From NCBI GenBank assembly GCA_030637065.1, contig DAOVVQ010000047.1, positions 1-17,547 of the forward strand: DNA of 17,547 nt, given 5' to 3'. The notes beneath the pieces are model-generated. The model was not told the DNA's origin, searched no databases, and was given only the letters and a program-made list of their open reading frames with translations. The stretch comes from Planctomycetota bacterium (lineage in GTDB: Bacteria > Planctomycetota > Phycisphaerae > Sedimentisphaerales > Anaerohalosphaeraceae). A program made the position numbers and the translations under genes. Each line of letters starts with the position of its first letter. Position 1 is the stretch's first letter. Shown piece by piece: positions 1 to 7,480 of the stretch.

Positions 1-38
1 AGCAACCTTCGGATAAAATAGCTACATGCCCGGGTTGG

Positions 39-54
39 TCCCGATGCATCGGGA
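39..54. repeat. 16-base perfect palindrome at the edge of repeat copy A
   Basis: TCCCGATGCATCGGGA reads identically on both strands. It lies exactly where the left arm of the repeat at 55-130 would be expected from the complete copy at 8754-8843, so it replaces that arm. It could be a variant arm of the same repeat family or a junction. No gene is seen in bases 1-284. Confidence 0.6.
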
Positions 55-130
55 TTTGCGCAGCAAACCGATGGGCGTATACGCACCGGCGCCCACCATC
101 GGTTTGGCTTCGCCAAACACGCTGCCACCC
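55..130. repeat. Dispersed palindromic repeat, copy A (left arm missing)
   Basis: This stretch matches 8767-8843 almost base for base except in a central loop of about 20 bases. It holds a mini-hairpin TTTGC-GCA-GCAAA (55-67), the arm AAACCGATGG (65-74), the complementary arm CCATCGGTTT (96-105), and a second mini-hairpin TTTGGC-TTC-GCCAAA (103-117). The outer right arm CACGCTGCCACCC (118-130) is present, but its left partner is absent. It lies about 155 bases upstream of thrC. Open frames across it on either strand are by-products of the repeat. Confidence 0.85.
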
Positions 131-211
131 AATCGAGAGGCGAATGCACGATGCGATCCACTATCGATTTGGCTTTTTCTGACAGGCTGGAACCCAAATT
201 GCAAATCACGG

Positions 212-250
212 CGGTTTTTTGTACCAAAAACCGGGCGTTATGCTTATAAT
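212..250 (+). promoter_or_regulatory. Probable thrC promoter region with an overlapping inverted repeat
   Basis: A perfect -10 hexamer TATAAT is at 245-250, 34 bases before the thrC ATG. The best -35 candidate, TTGTAC (219-224), is 20 bases away, which is long, so the -35 call is weak. An inverted repeat with 8-base arms, CGGTTTTT (212-219) and AAAAACCG (226-233), brackets the place where a -35 box should be. It could be an operator or a hairpin. A Shine-Dalgarno-like AGGAGA follows at 272-277. Confidence 0.5.
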
Positions 251-284
251 CGCGGCATAAAGCAAGAATACAGGAGACAAAAAT

Positions 285-1637
285 ATGCCAGACAAGGACA
301 ATATCGCCTATCAAAAGTGCATAAACCCGGCCTGCGGGGCCGAATTTGACTGCGGACAGACGCTGTTTAAGTGCCCTGATTGCGGCGAGCTGCTGGACGT
401 GGTCTATAACTGGGACAAAATTGACGTACCGGATACGCTTTCCGGTTTTGGCCGTCGATGGGCAAGCCGCGACAACCGGCTGGACTTTTCGGGCGTGTGG
501 CGTTTTCGCGAGCTGCTTAACTTCTGCCCCGACCAAAGCAAGGTCAGCATCGGCGAGGGCCAGACGATCCTCCAGCAAAATGACGATCTGGGCAAGGCGC
601 TCGGGATGGCGGATGGGAGTCTTTATCTTCAATACGAAGGGCTCAACCCCTCCGGCTCGTTCAAGGATAACGGCATGACCGCGGCATTTAGCCACGCGAT
701 GATGGTTGGCGCCAAGTCGAGTGCATGTGCCTCGACGGGCAACACGTCGGCGTCGATGGCCCTTTATGCCCATAGCTGCGGGCTGAAATGCACCGTGTTT
801 ATCGGCTCTGGCAGGATTGCGTTCGGCAAGCTCAGTCAGGCGATGGACTACGGCGGGCATACCATCCAGATCATGGGCGATTTCGACGACTGCATGAAGC
901 AGGTGCAGGACGTTTGCAGCCGACTTGGGATATACCTGGTCAATTCCCTCAACCCCTTCCGGCTCGAAGGGCAAAAGACGATCATGCTCCGGATCATCGA
1001 GCAGTTGGGCTGGCAGGTGCCGGACTGGATCGTCGTGCCGGGCGGCAACCTTGGCAACTCCAGCGCGTTCGGCAAGGCGTTTTTAGAACTGAAACAGTTA
1101 GGGCTGATCGACCGTATTCCGAAGCTTGCTGTCATCAATGCCTCCGGCGCAAGCACGCTGACGGACCTGGTGAACGATAAGCAGCTAAGGTGGAACGACG
1201 GCAACGTCGACCAGTCGATAATCGACGACTATTACGCGGACCTTACAGCCAGGAACTTTTCGCCGCACACCTGCGCCTCTGCGATCGAGATATCCCGACC
1301 GGTCAACCTGAAAAAGTGCCTGCGGGCCCTTGACATCTGCAATGGCGTTGTGCTGGCGGTAACCGACGAGGAGATCGTCGACGCCAAGGCCCAGGTGGGG
1401 ATGCACGGTCTCGGCTGTGAGCCCGCTTCGGCGGCTTCGATTGCCGGGCTAAAACACCTGCTGGCGGACGGCACTATCGCCGCCGGCGAAAAAGTGGCGT
1501 GCGTACTTACAGGCCACGCGCTAAAAGACCCGAATGTCACGGTCAACTACCACAAGGAAAAACAGGGCCCGTTCAGCAACCCGCCGGTGGAAGTCGCCAA
1601 CGACCTCGAACAGATAATCAAACTGATCAAAGCATAA
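285..1637 (+). CDS. thrC: Threonine synthase
   Basis: Pyridoxal-phosphate enzyme that converts O-phosphohomoserine to threonine and phosphate, the last step of threonine synthesis, in the cytosol. The 450-residue protein begins with a zinc-ribbon-like segment (Cys12, Cys17, Cys30, Cys33), common in one threonine synthase group. The PLP lysine is Lys127 in the GSFKDNGM motif. STGNTSAS (150-157) and the phosphate-binding GGNLGNSS loop (253-260) are typical of fold-type II PLP enzymes. The ATG at 285 follows AGGAGA at a good distance. The start of the GT39 gene is 16 bases past its stop, so the two are probably co-transcribed although functionally unrelated. The motifs favour threonine synthase over related fold-type II enzymes such as threonine dehydratase; N-terminal ribbon, length and overall pattern agree. 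Confidence 0.93.
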   Translation: MPDKDNIAYQKCINPACGAEFDCGQTLFKCPDCGELLDVVYNWDKIDVPDTLSGFGRRWASRDNRLDFSGVWRFRELLNFCPDQSKVSIGEGQTILQQNDDLGKALGMADGSLYLQYEGLNPSGSFKDNGMTAAFSHAMMVGAKSSACASTGNTSASMALYAHSCGLKCTVFIGSGRIAFGKLSQAMDYGGHTIQIMGDFDDCMKQVQDVCSRLGIYLVNSLNPFRLEGQKTIMLRIIEQLGWQVPDWIVVPGGNLGNSSAFGKAFLELKQLGLIDRIPKLAVINASGASTLTDLVNDKQLRWNDGNVDQSIIDDYYADLTARNFSPHTCASAIEISRPVNLKKCLRALDICNGVVLAVTDEEIVDAKAQVGMHGLGCEPASAASIAGLKHLLADGTIAAGEKVACVLTGHALKDPNVTVNYHKEKQGPFSNPPVEVANDLEQIIKLIKA

Positions 1638-1653
1638 TAGAATCGGCAAGGCC

Positions 1654-3330
1654 ATGTCAGAGAACGATTTGAACAAGGACAGTTCAACCACGATCAAAGC
1701 GGTCGTAGTCGTATGCGTGATGCTGCTTTCGGCGATAACGAGCGGCTGGATGCTCACGGCCAAGCCGTTGGGGGACCATGAAAGCTACGTGACCATTACA
1801 GCACGTGAGATGCTCGAAAGCGACGACTGGGTGGTGCCGACCTGCAACGGGCAGTTGCGACTCGAAAAGACGCCGCTTAATTACTGGATGACCGCCGCTA
1901 TCGGCAAGATTCGCGGCGGAGTCGACGACCTGGCGGGCAAACTGCCCAGTATGCTCCTGGCCATGCTTTCGACGGCGGCGATTTTGTATTTTGTCAGCCG
2001 GTGGCTTGGGTTCAGGACCGCGGTGATGGCGGCACTGATCTGGTCGACATCGACTTCATTCGTCCGTTACGGCCACAGCGGCAGACCGGAAATGTCGCTG
2101 ACGTGCTTCGTCGCCATTTGCTTCCTGAGTTTCTATACAGCCATGATCGAAACGCGGCGAAAAAGGCAGGTCGTTTACATGCTCATTTTCTGGGTCAGCT
2201 TTTCCCTGGCTATGTTAGCCAAGGGCCCTGCGCCCCTGCCGCTGGTAACGGTGCCGCTGTTCTTCTGGGTGCTCATGTTCAAAAAATGGAAACAGATACC
2301 GCGGATGCTGCCTGTGATCGGCGGCATTATCTTTCTGGCGGCAGTGTTAGCCTGGCCGGTATTATTAGGAATGAGGATGGCTCAGGCGTCCGGCGGCGAC
2401 TCGCAGGCCGGCTTTATCGATTTCTGGAAACGGGAATTCATCGACCGCTTCATGGGCAGCCACGCCGCCGGGGACAAACCGTTTTATTATTACTTCTATG
2501 TGATGTTCCAGCTTATGGTCCCGTGGGTGGTTTTTGTGCCGATGGCTATAGCAGCGCCATTTTACAAAGTATGGGGCGAAAAACGAAAGGTGATGGTTTT
2601 TCTGTGGCTGTGGTTTGCCGCCGATGTGCTGTTCATGTCGCTGTCGGGCGGCAAACGCATGCATTATATCCTGCCCGCAATGCCGGCCATGGCGATCCTC
2701 ATCGGCATCCTGTTAGAGGACATGATCTTTATTCAAAAAGCCCATACGAAACAGTTAGCCCGCAACCTGCTGCTCGTTCACGTCGGCGTCGTTATCGCAG
2801 GGGCGATCGGCTCGCTGGCGTATGTCGTAGCGGTTAAGCCCGAGATGCTGCGGGAAACGGCATTCCTGGCGATTCCGGCGTTGATCATGGTCGCCACAGC
2901 CGCAGTGTCATTCGCCAGGGGCAAAAAGGTTCCCGGATGTATCGCGATTTTCGGCGGATACTGCATCGTTATGATGATAGCGTTCGCAGTTTTCCTGGTC
3001 CCTTACAGTTCGACCAATCGCATCAGACCGTTTGCCCTGGACGTGAAGGCCTCGGTTCCGCGATCGGACAAACTGGTCGCCTATATCTATATGCCTTCGC
3101 GATTCATCCATTATTTTGGCAGGACAGTACCGATAATCGGCGACATGTCAGAAGCTCACGCAGAATATAACAGCGACAGTTGGATAATCGCCATCGGCGC
3201 GAATATGGACGAGTTGGCAAAAGACAGCCGGTTCGAGATCGCCGAATTCTGGAAGGATGCGGCCCGAACGGACGGCAAAGTCGTCGACGGAGCACTCTTT
3301 CACAAAGCAAACATTACATCGCCCAACTGA
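1654..3330 (+). CDS. GT39-family (ArnT-like) polyprenyl-phosphate sugar transferase
   Basis: Integral membrane glycosyltransferase of the GT-C fold, 558 residues. After a first transmembrane helix (about 15-35) it shows the family's first outer loop: DHESY (41-45), followed by REML, DDWVVP and EKTPLNYW (71-78). These correspond to the catalytic-acid and EKPPL.YW signatures of ArnT and the PMT/GT39 family. About ten further hydrophobic segments follow, then a soluble C-terminal domain of about 100 residues. Such enzymes take a sugar from a polyprenyl phosphate and attach it to lipid A, protein or another acceptor on the outer face of the inner membrane. The donor and acceptor here cannot be read from sequence. 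It converges with the pseudophosphatase gene, whose stop is only 7 bases away, with no terminator visible between them. The pairing with a GT2 enzyme and a deacetylase across that junction suggests a shared envelope-glycan task. Confidence 0.87.
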   Translation: MSENDLNKDSSTTIKAVVVVCVMLLSAITSGWMLTAKPLGDHESYVTITAREMLESDDWVVPTCNGQLRLEKTPLNYWMTAAIGKIRGGVDDLAGKLPSMLLAMLSTAAILYFVSRWLGFRTAVMAALIWSTSTSFVRYGHSGRPEMSLTCFVAICFLSFYTAMIETRRKRQVVYMLIFWVSFSLAMLAKGPAPLPLVTVPLFFWVLMFKKWKQIPRMLPVIGGIIFLAAVLAWPVLLGMRMAQASGGDSQAGFIDFWKREFIDRFMGSHAAGDKPFYYYFYVMFQLMVPWVVFVPMAIAAPFYKVWGEKRKVMVFLWLWFAADVLFMSLSGGKRMHYILPAMPAMAILIGILLEDMIFIQKAHTKQLARNLLLVHVGVVIAGAIGSLAYVVAVKPEMLRETAFLAIPALIMVATAAVSFARGKKVPGCIAIFGGYCIVMMIAFAVFLVPYSSTNRIRPFALDVKASVPRSDKLVAYIYMPSRFIHYFGRTVPIIGDMSEAHAEYNSDSWIIAIGANMDELAKDSRFEIAEFWKDAARTDGKVVDGALFHKANITSPN

Positions 3331-3337
3331 CGGGGCT

Positions 3338-3889
3338 TTAGCCGGCCAGTGCCCGGATGAATTCTTTTTCGGCGTCGGTTACGGCGTCTTCTTTAATGTG
3401 TTCGACCACCTCAAAGACCTCTTCGGGGGTATAGGACCGTTCCTTTATCAGCCAGACGGCGGCCATCATCGATACTCTTTTCCTTCCGCTGCTGCCGTGG
3501 ACGAGGACAGGCCATGACAGCGGACTCGACATTATTTCAAGAAACTGCTGCTGTTGGCTCTTGTCAGGGAACGTATTTTCCCGCTCGGTCCTGTCAATTG
3601 CGATCTCGATGTAATTTACGTTGTTCTTGTTCATCCATATCTTTTCTTCGTTATACCAGTGTTCTTCCCGATGCTCGGCGGAAAGGCGAATATTGACGAA
3701 CGTTGCGATGTTATGCTTGTAGAACAGTCGCGTGTAGTCCATGCCGCGAGGCTGGCCGCTCGTATAGAGAATGCCGGGCTCGATACATTTGAAATTCTTT
3801 ATATGAAAGTGCCTGACGAGCCCGACGACCAGAATCGCTATCGCAACCGCTATTAAAGGCATCAGCCAATGTTGTTTTTTCTTGTCCAT
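3338..3889 (-). CDS. Membrane-anchored dual-specificity-phosphatase-like protein with Cys-to-Gly active site
   Basis: A 183-residue protein with one N-terminal helix (about 9-26) followed by a compact cysteine-phosphatase fold. LYTSGQPRGMDYTRLF (41-56) and ATFVNIR resemble the start of bacterial dual-specificity phosphatases. The P-loop, expected as HCxxGxxR, reads HGSSGRKR (131-138). The histidine, glycine and arginine are kept, but the catalytic cysteine is glycine (codon GGC, one base from TGC). It is therefore probably not a conventional cysteine phosphatase; it may bind phosphate or a partner without hydrolysis. The frame is otherwise intact, so it does not look like a decaying gene. The start is supported by AGGA at a 7-8 base distance, inside the end of the GT2 gene, and the gap to GT2 is 5 bases, so it is the last gene of a three-gene operon. 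The soluble part probably faces the periplasm or cytosol; the sequence does not settle which. Confidence 0.8.
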   Translation of the reverse strand: MDKKKQHWLMPLIAVAIAILVVGLVRHFHIKNFKCIEPGILYTSGQPRGMDYTRLFYKHNIATFVNIRLSAEHREEHWYNEEKIWMNKNNVNYIEIAIDRTERENTFPDKSQQQQFLEIMSSPLSWPVLVHGSSGRKRVSMMAAVWLIKERSYTPEEVFEVVEHIKEDAVTDAEKEFIRALAG

Positions 3890-3894
3890 TAAAT

Positions 3895-4890
3895 CTATCC
3901 TGGCAATTTATCACTACAGTGTATTTTGCGTACGGTGTATATTTTCCGCTGTGTCGCCTCGAAGTAGACCCTGCTGACCAGTTCGCCGATGAGACCGGTC
4001 GATATGAAAAGGCAGCCGACAAGCACCAGCAGTCCGGCCAGCATTGCCATCGGTCCGTGCGCTACGAGAATGGGGACATTGTAAAATAACTTGTCGAACA
4101 TTACGTATGCGAGAAATGCGAAGGCCAACACGAAGCAATACGTCGCGGCCTTTCCGAAAAAATGCAGCGGTCTGGTCGCATAGCCCAAGAGAAACTTAAG
4201 CGTTATCAGGTCAAAGGCCACCCTGAACGTTCTGGATATGCCGTAGTTGCTGGTGCCGTGGGGCCTTTCAATATTCTTGATCGGAAGCTCGACGATTCGC
4301 ACACCGCTGTCGGAAAGCAGGGCTGGTATGAACCTGTGCATCTCGCCGTAAAGCTTAAGGTCCTCGATGACATGTCGCTGATAGGCCTTAAACGTAGTCC
4401 CAAAATCGTGGATCTCGACACCGCTGACTTTCGACGCCAGCCAGTTTGCCGCCTTGCTCGGTATCTTTCGCATCACCAGGTTATCGACGCGTTTTTCACG
4501 CCAGCCGCTTACCACGTCATAGCCTTCCTTAAGTTTGTCGATGAAACCCGGTATCTCTTCCGGCAAGTGCTGGAGGTCGCCGTCCATCGAAATAACGATA
4601 TCGCCGCGAGTATTGTCAAACCCGGCGGCAAGTGCCGGAGTCTGGCCGAAATTTCGCCGAAGTTCGACCGTCACCACGCAGTCATCGGCGTCGGTGATCG
4701 ACTTGAGAATATCAAGCGTATCGTCGCTGCTGCCGTCGTCGACAAAGACCAGTTCATAGCTGAGCTTCGTCTCCTTCATCACATCGGTCAGGCGATTGTA
4801 CAGTTCCTCGACAACCTGGGCTTCGTTGTAGAGCGGAACAACGATCGAACAGTCTATTGGGTTCGGCGTTTGCATCTCAGATTTTTCCAT
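3895..4890 (-). CDS. GT2 polyprenyl-phosphate glycosyltransferase (DPM1/ArnC/GtrB type)
   Basis: Moves a sugar from a nucleotide-sugar onto a polyprenyl phosphate on the cytoplasmic face of the inner membrane. The 331-residue protein has a GT-A catalytic domain (about 13-235): IVVPLYNEA (16-24), VDDGSSDD (50-57), the metal-binding DGD (103-105) followed by LQ, and a GWREKR segment. Two C-terminal transmembrane helices follow (about 247-270 and 285-310), the layout of ArnC, GtrB and YfdH. The substrate sugar is unknown. The first ATG (4890) overlaps the end of the deacetylase gene by 14 bases. A second ATG at 4875, just after the deacetylase stop (TGAG-ATG), is equally plausible and would remove five residues; neither has a strong ribosome site. 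It is the middle gene of the deacetylase-GT2-pseudophosphatase operon. Confidence 0.9.
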   Translation of the reverse strand: MEKSEMQTPNPIDCSIVVPLYNEAQVVEELYNRLTDVMKETKLSYELVFVDDGSSDDTLDILKSITDADDCVVTVELRRNFGQTPALAAGFDNTRGDIVISMDGDLQHLPEEIPGFIDKLKEGYDVVSGWREKRVDNLVMRKIPSKAANWLASKVSGVEIHDFGTTFKAYQRHVIEDLKLYGEMHRFIPALLSDSGVRIVELPIKNIERPHGTSNYGISRTFRVAFDLITLKFLLGYATRPLHFFGKAATYCFVLAFAFLAYVMFDKLFYNVPILVAHGPMAMLAGLLVLVGCLFISTGLIGELVSRVYFEATQRKIYTVRKIHCSDKLPG

Positions 4891-5725
4891 AATGTGTCAA
4901 TTCAATTCCCGCCTCGGAGAGGCATTTTTTCGTTTCTTCGCTGCACATTGCATCGAGTTCAACCCGGCGTTCTTCGATCAATCGCGTCCTGGCTGGGTCG
5001 AGCCCGTCGATAAAGCCCGGATGCGTCATCACCTCGGCAACACCGCCGAATTTGCTTGCGGCAACGGCCCGCCAGAAGCCAGCATCTATTCTACCAGTAT
5101 TTGCGAGCCCAAGAAACATGTTATTTTTGACAAAAGTGTCATTTTGGGCGTAGTTGATTTTGGCCATGGCCCTGACGATGCCAGCCCGGCGTTTTCCGCC
5201 CTTGTCGGGGGCCGGCCAGACGGGATCGCAGACAAATCCGGGCTCAAAAGGCCATCTGATCGCTTTAATGCCGAAACGTTTGGCCACAGAGACGACAATG
5301 GGGTAAATCGAGGGAAACGAATGCAGATGCTTGTGCGAATCAAGGTGCGTCGGCACAATTCCCCGGTCAATTACCCACTTAACCTGTGCGGCAAGCTCGA
5401 TTCCCATGGCCTGGCGGATCCGTCCGCTAAATATGCTCCTGATCGCCAGTTTTGAAGCTGAGAATGCAAATTCGCCTTTTTCGCCCAACAGCACACGCAC
5501 TCTCGGGTCCGTCGAGACGGGCGGGCCCTCGAGCAGATTCAGATGCACACCAACCCCCAATCCGGGCAGCCGGCGGGACATCTCCACCGCCTCGACCGCC
5601 GCAGAAGCGCCCGCCATTATCGTCGCGCTGGTAAGCACACCGGTCGTATGGGCCTGTTCCACGGCCCGGTTTACACCGGCGCAAAGACCAAAATCATCCG
5701 CGTTTACTATGATACGACCTGCCAT
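4877..5725 (-). CDS. YdjC/ChbG/HpnK-family carbohydrate deacetylase
   Basis: Metal-dependent N-deacetylase of the YdjC family, 282 residues, near the usual family length. It begins IIVNADDFG (5-13), the family hallmark, with Asp10/Asp11. Other likely metal-site and catalytic residues are His61 in GVHLNL and the cluster HLDSHKHLH (127-135). Known relatives are ChbG, which deacetylates chito-oligosaccharides, and HpnK, which deacetylates N-acetylglucosaminyl hopanoid. No other hopanoid gene is visible here, so HpnK cannot be claimed. Its position first in an operon with a polyprenyl-phosphate GT2 suggests that it removes an acyl group from a lipid-linked or outer-surface amino sugar. No clear ribosome site precedes the ATG at 5725. 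A 147-base gap separates it from the divergent lptF-like gene and must hold both promoters; I could not pick convincing boxes there. Confidence 0.87.
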   Translation of the reverse strand: MAGRIIVNADDFGLCAGVNRAVEQAHTTGVLTSATIMAGASAAVEAVEMSRRLPGLGVGVHLNLLEGPPVSTDPRVRVLLGEKGEFAFSASKLAIRSIFSGRIRQAMGIELAAQVKWVIDRGIVPTHLDSHKHLHSFPSIYPIVVSVAKRFGIKAIRWPFEPGFVCDPVWPAPDKGGKRRAGIVRAMAKINYAQNDTFVKNNMFLGLANTGRIDAGFWRAVAASKFGGVAEVMTHPGFIDGLDPARTRLIEERRVELDAMCSEETKKCLSEAGIELTHYGKI

Positions 5726-5872
5726 GGGGCAAAAGTTTACGCGCTTGCGTCCCTCCGGTCAACCAGATAATTGAACACAAATCCGCCTTTCGCCCGCAAA
5801 ACGCCCGGCAAATGAGATTTATGTTGCAAAACACACGCTTTTCGCGAAAATAAGCGGCAAGGAACGAATAAG

Positions 5873-7468
5873 ATGGTTTTTACTATACACAGATACATTT
5901 TTCGGGAACTGCTCAAGGTGTTTACGCTGGCTACGATAGCGCTGACGCTGATGTTCACCCTCGGTTCGATGCTGCGCCCTATCCAAAAATACGGCGTAGG
6001 GCCCGACCAGGTCATCCATCTCTTGGGGTACTTTATCCCGATTACCCTGACAATGGTGCTGCCGATGAGCGCTCTTTTTGCCGCATCGATGGTCTATGGC
6101 AGGTTCGCCGGCGACAGGGAACTGGATGCGTGCCGGGCAAGCGGTATCAGTCTTATGACGCTGGTTTACCCCGGCCTGTGCCTGGCTATAATAGTCTCGA
6201 TCGCAACACTTATCCTCAGTTTTCACGTCGTCCCCGCCTTTGTGCAGCGGGCCGAAAAAGCGATTAAGGCAAACGCCAAGCAAACGATGTTCAGAAATAT
6301 TCAGCGTAAAGGATACTACGCCGTACCGCAAAGCAAGTATATCATCTATGCCGACAGGGCCTTGCCCGACGAAGACATGCTCGAAGGGGTTGTGATCATC
6401 GAATCAAAGGATGCCGGCATTGAAAAACTGAGCACCGCAAAGGCGGCAAAAATAGTTATAGAAAGCAACAAAAACTACAATGAAGTGCGCATCGCGGCAA
6501 GTCAGGCATATCAAATCGACAATGACAACCATGTGTACATCGGCAAGATGTCTCTGACCGACCAGTTCCCCTCGCTTCTGGCTGACAACATAAAATTCCA
6601 GAAGATCGAGCAGATAAAGGAGATAATCAGGGACCCCATGGAGTATTTCCCGGTCTACGACCTCGCTCTTCGGACACGGGCCCAGCTCGCAGCCGAGATG
6701 CTGGCTCAGGACATTTCGACGGCAATGAACCAGCCGGACGACCGTTATTACGAACTTATCGGCGAAGACAAAACAATATTTATAAGCGCCGGCAAATGTA
6801 CCATCGTCAAAGGGGCCGATTGGCAGGTAAAACTCACCGCTCCGATAAGATTGCTTGAGATCGACAGGGTCCGACAAAAACTCCTGTACCAGTATGACAG
6901 CAACAACGGAACTATCACGCTGCAGGATTCCACGCTCGAATCCCGGCTGGAACTGGTTCTGGATAAACCCCGGTGGAAGGATATCGACGAGGGGATTTCG
7001 GGGTTTGCCCAGAGATATGTCGTAAAGGACCTGGCTTTGCCGGAGGTTATCGCCCGCCGGATAGGTCGTCAGGACCTGCTCGAAACGCTTGACGCCGCGC
7101 CGTCGATGGTAGATACGCCAACCGGCGAACTGAAGGGATTGCGCGGCAGTCTGCTGCACAAGATCGAAAGTACGATAAACGAGATCAATGCCGAGATGCA
7201 CTCCCGCCTGGTTTTGGGTGTAGGATGCCTGACGCTGATACTTACGGGCATTGCCCTGGGGGTCATCTTCCGCGGAGGGCATCTGCTGACCGCCTTCGGG
7301 GCCAGCTCCATCCCAGCGGGAATACTGATCGTCTGCATAATGACGGGCAAGGAGCTGACCAAGAACCGCGCGACGTCCATGGAGAGCGGCATTATGGTGA
7401 TGTGGATCGGGCTGGCGGCATTGTCGGTGGCGACACTTGTAATTTACAGAAAACTGTTAAAAACATAA
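5873..7468 (+). CDS. lptF: LptF/LptG-family LPS export permease, enlarged periplasmic domain
   Basis: Inner-membrane permease of the YjgP/YjgQ family, which extracts LPS from the membrane with the LptB ATPase and passes it to the periplasmic bridge. The N-terminal half carries three helices (about 12-32, 47-72 and 98-122) with the family pattern IHRYIFRELLKVF and a conserved FAGDRELDACRASG coupling loop. Three more helices lie near 448-468, 475-493 and 505-526. The region between (about 125-445, over 300 residues) is roughly twice that of E. coli LptF, which has about 366 residues in total, against 531 here. The jellyroll-like periplasmic domain therefore has extra material. AAGGAA lies 8 bases before the ATG. 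The second permease starts 12 bases after the stop, so the pair is an operon. I assign LptF rather than LptG only from gene order. Confidence 0.85.
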   Translation: MVFTIHRYIFRELLKVFTLATIALTLMFTLGSMLRPIQKYGVGPDQVIHLLGYFIPITLTMVLPMSALFAASMVYGRFAGDRELDACRASGISLMTLVYPGLCLAIIVSIATLILSFHVVPAFVQRAEKAIKANAKQTMFRNIQRKGYYAVPQSKYIIYADRALPDEDMLEGVVIIESKDAGIEKLSTAKAAKIVIESNKNYNEVRIAASQAYQIDNDNHVYIGKMSLTDQFPSLLADNIKFQKIEQIKEIIRDPMEYFPVYDLALRTRAQLAAEMLAQDISTAMNQPDDRYYELIGEDKTIFISAGKCTIVKGADWQVKLTAPIRLLEIDRVRQKLLYQYDSNNGTITLQDSTLESRLELVLDKPRWKDIDEGISGFAQRYVVKDLALPEVIARRIGRQDLLETLDAAPSMVDTPTGELKGLRGSLLHKIESTINEINAEMHSRLVLGVGCLTLILTGIALGVIFRGGHLLTAFGASSIPAGILIVCIMTGKELTKNRATSMESGIMVMWIGLAALSVATLVIYRKLLKT

Positions 7469-7480
7469 AGGCCGGTTGGG

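Noticed and set aside
22..204. Minus-strand open frame of 60 codons across repeat copy A
   Set aside because: It encodes the same GGSVFGEAKPMVG-type peptide as a frame across copy B (8693-8899). The shared peptide comes from the DNA repeat, and neither frame has a ribosome site or protein-like features.
2001..2837. Plus-strand 278-codon frame inside the GT39 gene
   Set aside because: It lies wholly within a well-supported membrane enzyme gene in another frame and is rich in Arg, His and Gly, as expected of a shadow.
4162..5013. Plus-strand 283-codon frame opposite the GT2 and deacetylase genes
   Set aside because: Both genes on the minus strand carry clear family motifs in the same bases; the plus-strand product has none.
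6404..7282. Minus-strand 292-codon frame opposite lptF
   Set aside because: It is antisense to a strongly supported permease with clear helices and coupling loop. No start signal was seen.
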